Shown: in pieces, positions 63,901 through 64,000 of the stretch
How the letters are laid out: each line of letters starts with the position of its first letter
How positions within the stretch are numbered: the first letter of the stretch is position 1
The notes under the pieces: model-generated
Seen by the model: only the letters and a program-made list of their open reading frames with translations
Told to the model about the DNA's origin: nothing
Database searches by the model: none
NCBI GenBank assembly: GCA_021378565.1
Contig: JAACJU010000001.1
Span: 163,451 to 227,450, forward strand
Reading direction: 5' to 3'
Origin: Arcobacter sp. LC1
GTDB taxonomy: Bacteria; Campylobacterota; Campylobacteria; Campylobacterales; Arcobacteraceae
DNA length: 64,000 nucleotides
Position numbers and translations under genes: made by a program

Positions 63901-64000
63901 TTATTCGTATCATACAAATCACTTGATGGATAAGTTTGCAATTTTCTTATGATTTGAGATATTTCACTATTAGTTATATTTTTAGTTTTATATCTAGTGG
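60999..64000 (-). CDS. hsdR: Type I restriction enzyme R subunit HsdR, truncated at window edge
   Basis: The motor and nuclease subunit of a type I restriction-modification system. The PD-(D/E)xK nuclease motif appears as PDGIVYINGLPLVVLEFK, then Walker A GATGCGKS, the helicase motif SDEAHRSQ and motif VI-type QTISRVNRK. The reading frame stays open to base 64000, so the 5' end lies outside the window; a TTG at 63941 is internal. hsdS and hsdM would be expected beyond the edge. A 128-bp gap separates it from carB. Confidence 0.93.
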   Translation of the reverse strand, partial: TRYKTKNITNSEISQIIRKLQTYPSSDLYDTNKSIMKLVSEGFSFKREEAKEKDIYIQFINYEDVSKNIFKIINQLEIVGFEKRIPDGIVYINGLPLVVLEFKSAIREDATIYDAYVQITTRYKRDIPELFKYNAICIISDGVNSKAGSFFAPYEFFYAWRKITGNEIEVDGIASMHSMIQGMFNQKRLIDIIHNFIYMPDKSKKEEKILCRYPQYYATKKLYENIKKHQKPKGDGKGGTYFGATGCGKSLIMLYLTRMLMKSIDFSSPTIVLITDRTDLDTQLGQQFINAKSFIGDNEVVSVESREDLRVRLKGRDSGGVFLTTIHKFTEDLEILSQRTNIICISDEAHRSQVNLEQKIKIDKDGVKKNYGFAKYLHDSLPNATYVGFTGTPIDATLEVFGGIVDSYTMNESVRDEITVRIVYEGRAARVLLDNKKLIEIEKYYEECEKDGANEYQIEQSKKATTNMNIIIGDPNRLKAVAKDFVEHYEKRVKEKGTIKGKAMFVASSRFIAYKLFKEIIALRPLWNEKKVSDDELDLSDKERKKILPLEKIKMIMTRNKDDEKDLYEILGTKEYRKTLDTQFKNEKSNFKIAIVVDMWLTGFDVPFLDTIYIDKPIQKHSLIQTISRVNRKYGAKNKGLVVDYIGIKTAMNKALKDFSTIDSQNFEDINDSVIVVRDHLDLLAKLFYKFDTNKYFNGSSQEQLECLNTASEFAQGTKEIETRFMYFVKRLKMAFDICCGSEGLTQREKDYIYFYLAVRSIIFKLTKGNAPDTTMMNKKVQEMVKEALLSDGVEEIFKLGSEGEAQIDIFDEDYINKINKIKLPNTKIKLLQELLSKALKEFKKVNKIKAIDFSKKFSSLVEKYNERKEQDVLQSEVLEEFAEEIVTLYYGLRDEKESFGDMGIDFEEKAFYDILKSIAHKFDFEYPEDKLIHLACEVKKVVDDKTKYTDWNHRNDVKAELKVDLILLLTDNGYPPITQDEAFKEIFEQAENFKKYNG

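Noticed and set aside
1..64000. CRISPR array, prophage or integrated element
   Set aside because: No regularly spaced direct repeats, phage structural genes, integrase or attachment-site duplication at tRNA-Leu was seen.

Overview
The window is a densely packed, AT-rich bacterial chromosome segment that looks like a member of the Campylobacterota, most likely a Campylobacter-type organism. The evidence is gene order and family content: cbpA-hspR under an HspR-type operator, ppiD-ftsA-ftsZ, hypB-C-D-E-A, a single fused CcsB/CcsA cytochrome c biogenesis protein, aroB followed by an MtaB-like methylthiotransferase and an FtsH-like ATPase (the arrangement I recall from Helicobacter pylori), tRNA/cofactor housekeeping genes, and frequent TTG/GTG starts with 1- or 4-base stop/start overlaps. 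Species cannot be fixed by reading alone.

Layout. 0-12 kb: a TtcA-like PP-loop protein, a small ORF coupled to moeA, a minus-strand operon (propeller/solenoid protein, YbgC-type thioesterase, M48 membrane protease), an APC permease, uvrC-alr-Sel1-repeat protein, adk. 12-20 kb: cbpA-hspR heat-shock operon, ppiD-ftsA-ftsZ, a RecD2-like helicase with a small upstream gene. 20-24.5 kb: [NiFe]-hydrogenase maturation operon hypBCDEA, divergent from a transposase-derived zinc-ribbon protein. 24.6-30 kb: ABC-F ATPase, HU with an elaborate leader, methionine gamma-lyase, tRNA-Leu(CAA), MFS transporter. 30-35 kb: aroB, MtaB-like, protease-dead FtsH-like ATPase, BioV-like hydrolase, mogA. 35-43.4 kb: PldA-type phospholipase, trmL, purU, malic enzyme, pgeF, a CBS protein, a tetraheme cytochrome, two small conserved proteins, rsmG, ribA, hemB. 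43.5-50.3 kb: an accessory island with a repeat-rich lipoprotein, LicD, and a phosphonate pathway. 50.3-64 kb: pepD, ccsBA, cmoB, a degenerate GGDEF protein, a metallo-hydrolase, a YrdC-like protein, carB and a type I restriction subunit cut by the window edge.

The most system-like part is 45.5-50.2 kb. PEP mutase, phosphonopyruvate decarboxylase and 2-aminoethylphosphonate (AEP) transaminase form a complete PEP-to-AEP route. The mutase and transaminase each carry an N-terminal HxGH cytidylyltransferase-like domain; only the transaminase copy keeps the RTxGIS signature. A LicD-family transferase follows. The simplest reading is synthesis of CMP-AEP and transfer of AEP to a surface glycan or protein. 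No AEP-degrading phosphonatase is seen. A surface lipoprotein with a beta-solenoid-like passenger lies next to it.

Other points of note: an FtsH paralogue that lost its HExxH zinc site; an MtaB-like gene whose conserved N-terminus, including the first Fe-S cysteine, lies upstream of any ATG/GTG/TTG codon; a 696-residue beta-propeller plus alpha-solenoid protein; tandem promoters and a 13-bp inverted repeat before HU; and three genes (uvrC, MFS, cmoB) with a -10 box placed so that transcription would begin at the start codon. All calls come from reading the sequence without database searches.
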